A stretch of 20,379 nt of DNA. Source: Alphaproteobacteria bacterium (GTDB taxonomy: Bacteria > Pseudomonadota > Alphaproteobacteria > SHVP01). Every line of letters begins with the position of its first letter. Position 1 is the first letter of the stretch. The notes under the pieces are model-generated. The model saw only the letters and a program-made list of their open reading frames with translations. It did no database searches and was not told the origin of the DNA. Positions 7,834-16,251 of this stretch are shown one piece after another. Location of the stretch: positions 1-20,379 of the forward strand of contig SHVP01000043.1 of assembly GCA_009694165.1 (NCBI GenBank). Reading direction: 5' to 3'. A program made the translations under genes and the position numbers.

Positions 7834-8550
7834 GTGGTCCGCTTCGACACCGTGAGCCTGCGCTACGACCGTGGGCCTGACGTGCTGCGCGACTTGAGCT
7901 TCGTCCTCGAGCCGGGGTCGTTCCATTTCCTCACCGGCCCGAGCGGCGCCGGCAAGACCTCGCTGCTCAAGATGATGTATCTGGCGCTCCGCCCCTCGGC
8001 GGGAACGATCGACATGTTCGGCAAGGACGTCACCGCCCTGCGCCGACGCGACCTGCCGCCGCTGCGCCGTCGCATCGGCGTCGTGTTCCAGGATTTTCGC
8101 CTGCTCAACCATCTGACGGCGCTGGAGAACGTCGCCCTGCCGCTTCGCATCGCCGGCGCCAAGCGCGACAAAATCGAATCGCACGTCTCGGAACTGCTCG
8201 CCTGGGTCGGCCTGTCGGGCCAGCTCGAGGCCAAGCCGCCCACCCTATCGGACGGCGAGAAACAACGCGTCGCCATCGCCCGCGCGGTGATCGGGCGTCC
8301 CAGCCTGCTGTTGGCCGACGAACCAACCGGCAACATCGACCTCGAGCAGGGTCTGCGCATTCTTCGCCTGTTCGAGGAACTCAACAAAATCGGCACGACC
8401 GTGGTGATTGCCACGCACGACCGCTCGCTGATCGCCACTTTCAAACGGCCCGAACTGCGGCTGCACGAAGGTCAGCTGTCGTTTCACCTGCCGCCGCGCC
8501 CCATCGCCACCGAAGGCGCCGCGCGGCCGACGCCGATCCGGAGCTCATGA
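7834..8550 (+). CDS. ftsE: Cell division ATP-binding protein FtsE
   Basis: This is the ABC ATPase of the FtsEX complex, which couples cytoplasmic ATP hydrolysis to activation of periplasmic peptidoglycan hydrolases at the division septum. It shows Walker A GPSGAGKT (35-42), Q-loop Q86 in [12 protein letters not shown] signature LSDGEKQRV (138-146, with Asp where LSGGQ has Gly), Walker B LLLADEP (158-164) and H-loop H195 in ATHD. I chose the GTG at 7834 because GGAG sits 8 nt upstream and [11 protein letters not shown] matches the usual FtsE N-terminus. An ATG at 7771 would add 21 unrelated residues. At 238 aa it is slightly longer than E. coli FtsE (222), owing to a C-terminal tail. The stop overlaps the ftsX start (ATGA). 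Confidence 0.95.
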   Translation: MVRFDTVSLRYDRGPDVLRDLSFVLEPGSFHFLTGPSGAGKTSLLKMMYLALRPSAGTIDMFGKDVTALRRRDLPPLRRRIGVVFQDFRLLNHLTALENVALPLRIAGAKRDKIESHVSELLAWVGLSGQLEAKPPTLSDGEKQRVAIARAVIGRPSLLLADEPTGNIDLEQGLRILRLFEELNKIGTTVVIATHDRSLIATFKRPELRLHEGQLSFHLPPRPIATEGAARPTPIRSS

Positions 8551-9434
8551 TGTTGCGGCGCTCGGAATTGCAGCTCGGTCGCGACCCCACCCGGCGATTG
8601 GTCGCTTTCCTGATCGGGGCCATGGTCTATCTCGCCGCCCTCACCTTGGCCGGCGCCGTCGCCGTCGGCAGCACCATCGACGGCTGGGGCGAGGGTCTGC
8701 GCGGCAGCATCACGGTGCAATTGCCGGGCTCGACCGCCGCCGGCGCCGCCGCGGCGAGCGCGCGAGTCGACGCCGTGCTGTCGACCATTCTCGAGACCAA
8801 CGGCGTGGCCTCGGCGCAGGCGTTGCCGCGCCAGGAACTGCTGGCACTGCTCGAACGCTGGCTCGGGCGCGGCAATATCCCCGAGGACCTGCCGATCCCA
8901 GCGTTGATCGACGTCACCCTCGAACCCGGCGTTGCCGTCAATATCGAGGAGCTGCAGCAACGCCTGGTGCGTGTCGTTCCCGGCGCCCGAGTCAGCGACA
9001 ACGGCGTCATTCTCGAGCGCCTGGTCCGCCTCGTCCGTTCGGTTCAGGCGGTGGCGGCCCTGGTCGTCGTGCTCGTCAGCGTTGCCGCGATCGCCATTAT
9101 CGTCTTCGTCACCCGCGCCGGCCTCGCCATGCATGTGGAAACGATTGAACTTCTGCATCTGATCGGCGCTCGCGATTCCTATATCGCGCGCCAATTCGTG
9201 CGCCATATTCTAACCATCGCACTTGCCGGCAGCGTGGTCGGACTCCTACTCGCGGCCGCCACGGTCTATGCCATCACCCGCACCGCCGCCGGGATCGACG
9301 TGCCGTTGCTGCCGCACGTTCCAATCAACGATCGGCGACTGGCCGTGCTCGCCGCCCTGCCGCTCATCGCCGCGGCGATCGCCATGATCACCACGCGGCT
9401 GACGGTGGTGGGCTCGCTGCGCCGCATTCCTTGA
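8547..9434 (+). CDS. ftsX: Cell division protein FtsX
   Basis: This is the membrane partner of FtsE. The 295-aa chain has four predicted transmembrane helices at about 18-41, 167-189, 221-243 and 264-286. A periplasmic domain of about 125 residues lies between helices 1 and 2, where FtsX contacts hydrolase activators. The cytoplasmic loop after helix 2 carries ETIELLHLIGARDSYIARQF (198-217), the conserved FtsX coupling segment that contacts the ATPase. The ATG overlaps the ftsE stop, and the gene ends overlapping the next gene (TGATG), so all four genes 7834-10713 look translationally coupled. Only these two are division genes; the next two concern phosphate ester and lipid chemistry. Confidence 0.94.
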   Translation: MMLRRSELQLGRDPTRRLVAFLIGAMVYLAALTLAGAVAVGSTIDGWGEGLRGSITVQLPGSTAAGAAAASARVDAVLSTILETNGVASAQALPRQELLALLERWLGRGNIPEDLPIPALIDVTLEPGVAVNIEELQQRLVRVVPGARVSDNGVILERLVRLVRSVQAVAALVVVLVSVAAIAIIVFVTRAGLAMHVETIELLHLIGARDSYIARQFVRHILTIALAGSVVGLLLAAATVYAITRTAAGIDVPLLPHVPINDRRLAVLAALPLIAAAIAMITTRLTVVGSLRRIP

Positions 9435-9979
9435 TGCTGGTGCTGCTCGACCGTGATGGCGTCCTCAACCGCGAGCGCGCCGACTTCGTCAAGACCGTCG
9501 AGGAAGTGGTCATGATCCCCGGCTCGGCGGCGGCGGTGGCCCGCCTTAACCGCGCCGGCCATCGCGTCGCCGTCGTCACCAATCAGTCGGTGGTCGGGCG
9601 CGGCCTGATCGACGCCGCCCGCCTCGACGCCATCAATCGCGCCGTCGAGCGCGATCTCGCCGCGCATGGCGGCCATCTTGACCTCCTCCTCGCCTGCACC
9701 GACCCGCCATGGGCGCCGAGCGCGCGGCGCAAGCCGCAACCCGGCATGTTGCTCGAAGCGATGGCCCATTTCAGCGTGCCGGCGGCGGAGACCGTCATGA
9801 TCGGCGACTCGCTGCGCGACATGGAATCGGCGGTAGCGGCCGGATGCGCCCGCGTGCTGGTGCGGACCGGCAATGGCCGCGCCTGCGAGGCCGCGGGCCT
9901 GCCCGCCGGGCTCCTGCCTTGTCCGGTGGTCGACGATCTCGCCGCGGCGGTGGGTACTCTGATCGGCACGCCCCCGTGA
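9434..9979 (+). CDS. HAD-IIIA phosphatase, GmhB/HisB-like
   Basis: This 181-aa HAD-superfamily phosphatase resembles D-glycero-D-manno-heptose-1,7-bisphosphate 7-phosphatase (GmhB). Motif I is DRDGVLN (nucleophile D6, acid/base D8), motif II is VVTNQ (T49), RKPQPGM follows with the motif III lysine K100, and motif IV is IGDSLRDME (D125, D129). E. coli-type GmhB binds structural zinc through a Cys-x-His ... Cys-x-Cys loop. Here the matching positions appear to be C88-x-D90 and S96-x-R98, so zinc binding is probably lost and the heptose substrate is uncertain; histidinol phosphatase and other small phosphate esters remain possible. The ATG at 9434 overlaps the ftsX stop as TGATG, and no heptose or histidine genes adjoin it. 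TTG at 9431 is a weaker alternative start. Confidence 0.8.
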   Translation: MLVLLDRDGVLNRERADFVKTVEEVVMIPGSAAAVARLNRAGHRVAVVTNQSVVGRGLIDAARLDAINRAVERDLAAHGGHLDLLLACTDPPWAPSARRKPQPGMLLEAMAHFSVPAAETVMIGDSLRDMESAVAAGCARVLVRTGNGRACEAAGLPAGLLPCPVVDDLAAAVGTLIGTPP

Positions 9980-10713
9980 TGCTGGTCCTCCGCTCGGCCG
10001 CCTTCCAGGCCGCTTTCTGGCTGTGGAGCGCGGTCATGAATCTCGCCTGGCTGCCGGTGCTGTTGTTGCCTCCGCGCGCCACCGTGTTCGGGCAGACGCT
10101 GTGGGCCAAGGGGGTGATGGTGCTGCTACGCTGGATTGCCGGGACGCGATTCGAGGTTCGTGGCCGCGCCAACCTGCCGGCCAGCGCGGTCATTGTCGCG
10201 GCCAAGCATCAGTCGGCCTGGGACACGATCATCTTCCATATCGTCACCGACGATCCGGCCATCGTGATAAAGCGCGAGCTGCTGCACATCCCGGTCTACG
10301 GCTGGTACTGCCGCAAGACCGGGATGATTCCGATCGACCGGGCCGCCGGACCGAGGGCGCTGCGGTCAATGCTCCGCGCCGCCGAGCGCGCGGCGGCGGC
10401 GGCGCGGCCGATCGTCATCTTTCCCCAGGGAACACGCGTCGCGCCCGATCGGGCCGCGCCGTACCTGCCGGGAGCGGCCGCCCTCTACGGCCATCTCGGC
10501 CTCCCTGTCGTCCCCGTCGCCCTCAACTCCGGATTGTTCTGGCCGCGCCGCAGTCTGGTGCGGCGGCCGGGCTTGATCGTCATCGAGTTCCTGCCCGCCA
10601 TCGCCGCCGGACTCGAGCGCCGGACCTTTGCCGCCCGGCTGGAGGAAGCGATCGAGAGCGCCAGCCGCCGGCTAGCGGCGGAAGGACGGGCCGGCGACGC
10701 CGCGCTACAGTGA
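9979..10713 (+). CDS. plsC: 1-acyl-sn-glycerol-3-phosphate acyltransferase
   Basis: This membrane-associated acyltransferase probably converts lysophosphatidate to phosphatidate in phospholipid synthesis. The catalytic HX4D box is H77-QSAW-D82, and the acyl-acceptor motif FPQGTR (148-153) is a one-residue variant of the common FPEGTR. KRELLHIPVYGWY (98-110) and VVPVALNSG add further family segments. A hydrophobic N-terminal helix (about 8-31) should anchor it to the inner membrane. At 244 aa the length is typical. The ATG at 9979 overlaps the upstream stop as TGATG; an in-frame GTG at 9976 is an equally coupled alternative. Reading further upstream in this frame runs antiparallel to no gene but inside the phosphatase gene, so it is rejected. 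Confidence 0.93.
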   Translation: MLVLRSAAFQAAFWLWSAVMNLAWLPVLLLPPRATVFGQTLWAKGVMVLLRWIAGTRFEVRGRANLPASAVIVAAKHQSAWDTIIFHIVTDDPAIVIKRELLHIPVYGWYCRKTGMIPIDRAAGPRALRSMLRAAERAAAAARPIVIFPQGTRVAPDRAAPYLPGAAALYGHLGLPVVPVALNSGLFWPRRSLVRRPGLIVIEFLPAIAAGLERRTFAARLEEAIESASRRLAAEGRAGDAALQ

Positions 10714-10741
10714 CGGACCACACGGGAGAAGGAACCACACC

Positions 10742-11857
10742 ATGGCTGGACGCAACGGGCTCGTCATCGACGCCGATTCGCATATCGAGGAGGCGGAAGA
10801 CGTCTGGAACTACATCGACGAGCCCTACCGCTTCCGCCGGCCGACCATCGTCAAGCGACCAAACTCGCCTGGCCCGTTCGCCCAGGACAGTTTCTGGCTG
10901 ATCGACGGCCAGGCCTATCCGCGTCCGACCGGCTATGGCCCGTCGATGTATGGAACGCCGGTGACCTCGGCCTTCGCCAAGTCGAAGAAGTTCAGTATCG
11001 CCAGTCAGACCCTGGTGCCGGCGACGGCCCGCCTTGCCGACATGGACCGCCTCGGCATCGACATCCAGGTCCTGTTCCCGACCATTTTCCTCGATCTGCT
11101 GTCACCCGACATCGCCTTCGAGGCCGCGTTGATGCGGAGCTACAACACCTGGCTGGCCGAAACCTGTGCGCCGCACGCCAAACGGTTGAAGTGGGTGGCG
11201 GTGCTTCCCTTTCGGGATGCCAAGACGGGCGTCGCCGAAGTGCGGCGCGCCAAGACCCTGGGCGCCGCCGCGGTGCTCACCTACGGCACCGCCGGCGACA
11301 CCTTTCTGCACGAGCCGGAATTCGATCCGATCTGGGCCGAGATCGAGCACCAGGGCCTGCCGGTGGCGATGCATGTCGGCTGGAACATGCGCTCGCTCCA
11401 CACCAAGATGGATACGATCCTCTGCTCGACCACCTTCGTCGCCGTGCCGATGATGTTCGGATTGTTCAGCATGGTGGGCGGCGGCATCCTCGAGCGGTTC
11501 CCAAAACTGCGCGTCGGCTTCTTCGAGGCCGGCGCCGATTGGCTGCCCTATCTGGTGCCGCGGATGGAGCGCTATTGGGGGGTCTATACCGCCAAGCAGT
11601 GGCCGGGCACGCCGAAACGCAATCCGGCGGAATGGCTGGGACGCGGCAACATCTACTTCACCTGCGAAGGCGACGAGCGCTTCCTGCCGGCGGTCGTCGA
11701 GCTCTTAGGCGAGGACCACGTGATGACCTCGGCTGACCTGCCGCATGAAGAGGCGCTCGAAGATTCGATCCGCGAGATTCGCGAACGCGCCGACATTTCC
11801 GCCGGGCTCAAGGCAAAGATCCTCAACGACAATCCGGCGCGCTTCTTCGGGTTCTAG
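10742..11857 (+). CDS. Amidohydrolase-2 family metal-dependent hydrolase/decarboxylase
   Basis: This 371-aa TIM-barrel protein is of the amidohydrolase-2 (PF04909) type, which includes aminocarboxymuconate-semialdehyde and gamma-resorcylate decarboxylases as well as hydrolases. An N-terminal D12-S-H14 metal motif follows a beta-strand. H211 lies in AMHVGWN, FFEAGADWLPYL in the later barrel, and D332-LPH335-E is the C-terminal metal/catalytic aspartate segment. A clear ribosome site (GGAGAAGGA, 10725-10733) fixes the ATG. It follows plsC by 28 nt on the same strand and converges on the IclR gene, so it could be read through from the envelope operon or have its own promoter. The substrate cannot be told; proximity to a CoA-catabolic locus makes a small carboxylic or aromatic acid plausible. 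Confidence 0.88.
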   Translation: MAGRNGLVIDADSHIEEAEDVWNYIDEPYRFRRPTIVKRPNSPGPFAQDSFWLIDGQAYPRPTGYGPSMYGTPVTSAFAKSKKFSIASQTLVPATARLADMDRLGIDIQVLFPTIFLDLLSPDIAFEAALMRSYNTWLAETCAPHAKRLKWVAVLPFRDAKTGVAEVRRAKTLGAAAVLTYGTAGDTFLHEPEFDPIWAEIEHQGLPVAMHVGWNMRSLHTKMDTILCSTTFVAVPMMFGLFSMVGGGILERFPKLRVGFFEAGADWLPYLVPRMERYWGVYTAKQWPGTPKRNPAEWLGRGNIYFTCEGDERFLPAVVELLGEDHVMTSADLPHEEALEDSIREIRERADISAGLKAKILNDNPARFFGF

Positions 11858-11903
11858 AGCGGCACCACAGTGGCCGGATACGGCGCCGCGGCTCGCCCGG
11901 CGG

Positions 11904-12698
11904 CTAGGAGAACACCGCCGGCAACGGCTCGGCGGCGCGGATTTCCCGGCGCATGATCTCGACCACCTCCTCGCGGCGCGGACCGTCCAGCCGCTTGGCC
12001 ACCGAGACGACGGTGATCGCCGCCTGCGGCTCGTCGGCGGCGTTGCGCACGGCCATGCCGATGCCGGTGATCCCGGCCAGCACCTGTTCGCGATTGAGGC
12101 CGTAGCCCGCCTTGCGCGCCGCCAGCACCGCCCGCCAGACCTTGTCGCGATTAAGGTCGTTGTACTCTGGATAACGATCGGCATTGGCCGCGACGATCGA
12201 TCGGGCCCGCGCCTCGGGCAAGCCGGCCAGAATGGCCACGCCGCCGGCGCCGATGCCGCACGGCAGCCGGGCGCCGACTTCGCGGATCAAGGCACGGACG
12301 GGGTAGGCGCCCTCCAGCCGCTCGACGCAAATGACGTCGTTGAGGATCGGCAGGTAGAGATAAACGACGTCCTCGGTTTGCCGCATGATGCGGGCCATCG
12401 CTGCGCCGAGATGCGCCTTGAACCCGGCAAAGCGAACGGAATCCATCAGGGCATGCAAACGGACCCCGAGGAAGTACCGCTTGCTGTATGGGTCGTAGCC
12501 GAGCATGCGCTCCCACACGAGCGCGCTCAGCAAACGGTGCGCCGTCGCCATGTGCAGGCCGGTCAGTTCGGCCAGATCCTTGAGGCGCGTGCCCGACGCG
12601 TTGCGCTCGCCGACGGCGGTGAGCAGGCTCATCACCCGCTGGATGCTTTGGGTTCCCTTGGGCGCCTGGCGCCGGCCGGCCGGCGATCGTTTGCTCAC
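11904..12698 (-). CDS. IclR-family transcriptional regulator
   Basis: This 264-aa regulator has the IclR layout. A winged helix-turn-helix occupies about residues 15-75 (TQSIQRVMSLLTAVGE, then TRLKDLAELTGLHMATAHRLLSAL as the recognition region). A C-terminal effector-binding domain with LPCGIGAGGVAILAGLPE near the middle follows. Members usually bind small aromatic or organic acids and control adjacent catabolic genes. I chose the GTG at 12698 because GAGGAAG (12706-12712) lies 7 nt upstream of it on this strand. The longer ATG at 12743 would start inside the palindromic operator. It is divergent from the beta-oxidation gene at 12878, which is the usual position for a regulator of that operon. 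The effector is unknown. Confidence 0.92.
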   Translation of the reverse strand: MSKRSPAGRRQAPKGTQSIQRVMSLLTAVGERNASGTRLKDLAELTGLHMATAHRLLSALVWERMLGYDPYSKRYFLGVRLHALMDSVRFAGFKAHLGAAMARIMRQTEDVVYLYLPILNDVICVERLEGAYPVRALIREVGARLPCGIGAGGVAILAGLPEARARSIVAANADRYPEYNDLNRDKVWRAVLAARKAGYGLNREQVLAGITGIGMAVRNAADEPQAAITVVSVAKRLDGPRREEVVEIMRREIRAAEPLPAVFS

Positions 12699-12733
12699 AC
12701 CCGGTCTTCCTCGTTCTGGTTCAGAGATCGATG

Positions 12734-12756
12734 ATAATATCATATTGTGATATTAT
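12734..12756. promoter_or_regulatory. Palindromic operator with divergent -10 elements
   Basis: ATAATATCA (12734-12742), a 5-bp spacer TATTG, and TGATATTAT (12748-12756) form a perfect 9+9 inverted repeat. It is strikingly AT-rich in GC-rich DNA. Each arm contains TATTAT read outward: 12751-12756 toward the + strand operon and 12739-12734 toward iclR. These hexamers match 5/6 of the -10 consensus, so both promoters could sit inside the operator; -35 matches are poor. Occupancy by the adjacent IclR protein would then control both directions. Binding is inferred from position and symmetry. Confidence 0.7.
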
Positions 12757-12862
12757 TGCGGAGCACACTGTAAGAATCGGATTGAGAGACCGCGGGCGCG
12801 GCGCTAGCCTGCCCACGGTTGTCGGTGCGCTTCCGCCCAGTGGCGGCAGGCGGGCTACTCGC

Positions 12863-12870
12863 GGGGAGGA
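12863..12870 (+). promoter_or_regulatory. Ribosome site fixing the fadJ-like GTG start
   Basis: GGGGAGGA lies 7 nt before the GTG at 12878. The frame stays open upstream to an ATG at 12731 inside the operator, but that stretch of 49 codons has no ribosome site and no similarity to the hydratase family. The 12878 start is therefore preferred. Confidence 0.75.
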
Positions 12871-12877
12871 CGGCAAC

Positions 12878-15001
12878 GTGGCGACGCAATCGGGACCGGT
12901 GGTACGGGTCCACGCGCTCAATCGCGTGGCGACGATCACCATCGACTATCCGCCGGTCAACGCCCTCGGCGCCGCCGTGCGGGCGGGTCTGTTGGACGCC
13001 CTGACCCGATGCCGGCAGGACCCGGAGGTCGACTGCATCGTGCTGCGCGGCGCCCGCGGTTCGTTCGTAGCTGGTGCCGACATCCGAGAATTCGGCCAGC
13101 CACCGCAACCGCCCAGCGCTATCGCCGTCTTCGACGCGATCGAGAATCTGAACAAACCCATCGCCGCCGCCATCGACGGCGTCGCCCTGGGCGGCGGCCT
13201 GGAACTGGCGTTGGTCTGCCACTACCGCGTGGCCGCGCCGCGTAGCAAGCTTGGGCTGCCGGAGATCAAGCTCGGCATCCTGCCGGGTGCTGGCGGAACG
13301 CAACGGCTGCCGCGGTTGATCGGCTTCGGCCCGGCCGCCGCGATGATCCTCAGCGGCGACCCGATATCCGCGGCCGAAGCGTTGCGACTTGGTCTGATCG
13401 ACGCCATCGGCACCGACGATGTCGGTGCGACCGCCGTGCTGGTCCTTGACGAACGAGGGGGAGCGAAGGCGGCGCTGCGCAAGGTCCGCGATCTCGAACC
13501 GCAGGTCCGGGCGGCGCGGTCCGATCCCGGGACGCTCGAGGCCGCCCTGTCGGCCCACCTGAAGCGGGCCCGCAATCGGCGGGCGGCGGCAGCCTGCGCC
13601 CAGGCGTTGCGCGCCGCCGCGTCGGTGCCCTTCGACGAGGGATTGGCGCTCGAGCGCAAACTTTTCGTCGACCTGCGCGACAGCGCCGAATCGAAAGCGC
13701 AGCGCTATCTGTTTTTTGCCGAGCGGGCGGCGGCGAAAATCTCGGGCAAGGCGGCCGAGGCCGAGGCGAGACCGGTCGCGAGCGCCGCGATCATCGGCGG
13801 CGGCACCATGGGCAGCGGCATCGCCATGTGTTTCGCCAACGCCGGTATCCCGGTGACGGTGATCGACCGCGACGAAGCCTCGATCAAGCGTTGCCTCGAC
13901 ACCATCACCGCCAACTACCGCAAGACCGCCGAGCGCGGCGGGCTTGGTACCGAAGAGGTCGCCGCCCGTCTCGAACTGATCGCGGCCAGCGTCCAGTTCA
14001 ACGCCGCGGCCGCCGCCGATGTGATCATCGAGGCGGTCTTCGAAGAGATGCCGCTGAAGAAAGAAGTGTTCGCCCGCCTCGACGCGATCGCCAAGCCCGG
14101 CGCCGTGCTGGCAACCAACACCTCGACCCTCGACGTCAATAAGATCGCCACGGCCACCCGTCGCCCCGAGTCGGTCGTCGGCATGCACTTCTTCAGTCCC
14201 GCCCACGTCATGCGACTGCTCGAGATCGTCGATGGCAAGGCCACCGCGCCGGCGGTCTTGCGGACGGCCATCGTGCTCGGCAAGCGTCTGGAAAAGGCCT
14301 CGGTGGTGGTCGGCGTCTGCGACGGCTTCGTCGGCAACCGCATGGGCTTGCGCCGGGGAGCCCATGTCGAGCGCATGATGCAGGAGGGAATCCTGCCGCA
14401 AGACATCGACCGGGTGTCGCTCGACTTCGGGTTTGCCATGGGTCCCTGCGCCACCGCCGACCTGGCCGGCCTCGACATTGGCTGGCGGATTCGGCGTGCC
14501 AAGGGCCGTTCGGCTCCGATCGCCGACTGGCTTTGCGAGCAGGGTCGTTTCGGCCAGAAGGTCGGCAAGGGTTACTACCGTTATGAGGCGGGCTCGCGCA
14601 TGCCGATCGTCGAGCCCGCGGTCACCGCGTTCATCCAGGCCAAGGCGAAGGAGCTCGGCCATCCCCCGCGCGTCGTCAGCGATCAGGAGATCCTCGATCG
14701 CATGCTGCTGCCGATGATCAACGAAGGGGCGCGCATCCTCGAAGAAAAGATCGCCCGCTGCGCCGGCGACATCGATGTCATCTGGGCCACCGGCTATGGC
14801 TGGCCGGTGTGGCGGGGCGGTCCGATGTATTATGCGGACCAGGTCCGGCTCACCACGGTGCGCGAGCGCCTGACTGACTATGCCGCTCGGCTCAAGGACG
14901 ACTCGCTCAAGCCTGCCCACCTGATCGACACGCTGGTGCGCGCGGGGCAATCCTTTGCCGATCTATTCTCAGGCGGACCTGACGAACGAGGAGCATCATG
15001 A
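12878..15001 (+). CDS. Enoyl-CoA hydratase / 3-hydroxyacyl-CoA dehydrogenase fusion
   Basis: This 707-aa bifunctional beta-oxidation enzyme resembles FadJ/FadB alpha subunits. The crotonase domain (about 1-190) has [19 protein letters not shown] with E109, and [20 protein letters not shown] with E129, so both catalytic glutamates are present. A linker of about 100 residues leads to the Rossmann domain, with GGGTMGSG (G307, G309, G312), GMHFFSP (H437), E449 in LLEIV and N487 in GFVGNRM. The C-terminal half carries [10 protein letters not shown] and [15 protein letters not shown], typical of the fused enzymes. It hydrates trans-2-enoyl-CoA and oxidises the 3-hydroxyacyl-CoA with NAD. The length is close to that of E. 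coli FadJ (714). It is first in the + strand operon opposite iclR, and its stop overlaps the thiolase start. Confidence 0.95.
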   Translation: MATQSGPVVRVHALNRVATITIDYPPVNALGAAVRAGLLDALTRCRQDPEVDCIVLRGARGSFVAGADIREFGQPPQPPSAIAVFDAIENLNKPIAAAIDGVALGGGLELALVCHYRVAAPRSKLGLPEIKLGILPGAGGTQRLPRLIGFGPAAAMILSGDPISAAEALRLGLIDAIGTDDVGATAVLVLDERGGAKAALRKVRDLEPQVRAARSDPGTLEAALSAHLKRARNRRAAAACAQALRAAASVPFDEGLALERKLFVDLRDSAESKAQRYLFFAERAAAKISGKAAEAEARPVASAAIIGGGTMGSGIAMCFANAGIPVTVIDRDEASIKRCLDTITANYRKTAERGGLGTEEVAARLELIAASVQFNAAAAADVIIEAVFEEMPLKKEVFARLDAIAKPGAVLATNTSTLDVNKIATATRRPESVVGMHFFSPAHVMRLLEIVDGKATAPAVLRTAIVLGKRLEKASVVVGVCDGFVGNRMGLRRGAHVERMMQEGILPQDIDRVSLDFGFAMGPCATADLAGLDIGWRIRRAKGRSAPIADWLCEQGRFGQKVGKGYYRYEAGSRMPIVEPAVTAFIQAKAKELGHPPRVVSDQEILDRMLLPMINEGARILEEKIARCAGDIDVIWATGYGWPVWRGGPMYYADQVRLTTVRERLTDYAARLKDDSLKPAHLIDTLVRAGQSFADLFSGGPDERGAS

Positions 15002-16185
15002 CTGACGCGGTCATCGTTTCCACTGCGCGAACGCCGATCGGCAAGGCGTTTCGCGGCGCCTTCAACTTCACGCCTGGGATCGAGATGGGTGGGCACGTGA
15101 TCGGCCATGCGGTCGACCGCGCCGGTATCGACCCCGCCGAGGTCGAGGACGTGGTGATGGGCTGCGGCTACCCCGAGGGTGCCACGGGGCGCAACATCGC
15201 CCGCCAGGCGGCGCTGCGCGCGGGGCTGCCGACGAGTTGCGCGGCGATGACGATCAACCGCTTCTGCTCCTCGGGCTTGCAGGCGATCGCTATTGCGGCC
15301 AACCGGATCGTGGCCGAGGGTGTCCCGGTGGCGGTGGCCGGCGGCCTCGAGTCGGTGAGCCTCGTCACCAAGAATACCAATACCGCCCACGCGCGCAGCG
15401 ATTGGCTCGCCCAGCACCATCCCGGCATGTATCTGACGATGATCGAAACAGCCGATATCGTCGCCCGCCGCTACGGGGTCAGCCGCGAGGCCCAGGACGC
15501 CTACGCGCTGGTGAGTCAACGGCGCACCGCCGCCGCGCAAAAAGCCGGAAAGTTCGACGACGAAATTGTGCCGATGACCACCACCAAGCTAGTCGTCGAT
15601 CCGCAAACGAAGCAGGAACAGCAGGTCTCCGTGACCCTGCCCCAGGACGAGGGCAATCGTCCGTCGACCACGTTGGACGGCCTCGCGGCACTGGAGCCGG
15701 TGCGCGGCAAGGGTGAATTCATCACCGCCGGCAACGCCAGCCAACTATCGGACGGTGCCGCCGCCTGCGTCCTCATGTCGGCGGCCGAAGCCACTCGCCG
15801 CGGCATCAAGCCGCTCGGCGTTTTCCGCGGCCTCGCCGTCGCCGGCTGCGAGCCCGACGAGATGGGCATCGGTCCGGTTTACGCCGTGCCGCGGCTGCTC
15901 AAGCGCCACGGGTTGACGATCGCGGACATCGACCTGTGGGAGCTCAACGAGGCGTTTGCCAGCCAAGTTCTCTATTGCAAGGATAGACTGGGCCTTCCCC
16001 ATGACATCCTCAACGTCAACGGCGGCGCCATCGCGATCGGTCATCCCTTCGGCATGAGCGGCGCCCGAATGGTCGGCCACGCGCTCATTGAAGGACGCCG
16101 GCGCGGCGCGCGCTACGCCGTCGTCACCATGTGCATCGGCGGCGGTATGGGTGCCGCCGGTTTGTTCGAGGTTCTGCGCGACTAG
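14998..16185 (+). CDS. Acetyl-CoA acyltransferase (thiolase)
   Basis: This 395-aa thiolase cleaves 3-oxoacyl-CoA with free CoA to release acetyl-CoA or another short acyl-CoA, or runs in reverse. The nucleophilic cysteine is C90 in [27 protein letters not shown] holds catalytic H349, and [10 protein letters not shown] holds the acid/base C379. NEAF (317-320) is also conserved. AGG within the ribosome site AGGAG (14989-14993) precedes the ATG, which overlaps the upstream stop as ATGA. The pairing of a fused hydratase/dehydrogenase with a thiolase mirrors fadBA or fadJI, so the two products may form a complex. The chain-length specificity (FadA/FadI or a specialised thiolase) cannot be read from the sequence. 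Confidence 0.95.
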   Translation: MTDAVIVSTARTPIGKAFRGAFNFTPGIEMGGHVIGHAVDRAGIDPAEVEDVVMGCGYPEGATGRNIARQAALRAGLPTSCAAMTINRFCSSGLQAIAIAANRIVAEGVPVAVAGGLESVSLVTKNTNTAHARSDWLAQHHPGMYLTMIETADIVARRYGVSREAQDAYALVSQRRTAAAQKAGKFDDEIVPMTTTKLVVDPQTKQEQQVSVTLPQDEGNRPSTTLDGLAALEPVRGKGEFITAGNASQLSDGAAACVLMSAAEATRRGIKPLGVFRGLAVAGCEPDEMGIGPVYAVPRLLKRHGLTIADIDLWELNEAFASQVLYCKDRLGLPHDILNVNGGAIAIGHPFGMSGARMVGHALIEGRRRGARYAVVTMCIGGGMGAAGLFEVLRD

Positions 16186-16251
16186 GCGGTGGTGCCGGCG
16201 CCGCCCGGGGGCGGGGTTAGCCGGATGGGGCGAAAAACACGGGAGGACGGC

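Noticed and set aside
7698..7850. N-terminal extension of the zinc-ribbon protein to 7850
   Set aside because: It would cover the whole divergent promoter region and overlap ftsE. The zinc ribbon begins exactly at the ATG at 7697.
12699..12743. Longer IclR start at the ATG ending at 12743
   Set aside because: This ATG lies in the operator spacer and candidate promoter. The GTG at 12698 has a GAGGAAG site at good spacing.
12731..12877. Upstream extension of the hydratase/dehydrogenase gene to an ATG at 12731
   Set aside because: It starts inside the palindromic operator, lacks a ribosome site and adds residues unlike the family. The GTG at 12878 has a strong site.
12740..14950. A 736-codon open frame on the - strand opposite the hydratase/dehydrogenase fusion
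   Set aside because: It is a GC-driven shadow. The translation is rich in Arg, Asp, Gly and His with no recognisable domain, while the + strand frame has a complete set of catalytic motifs.
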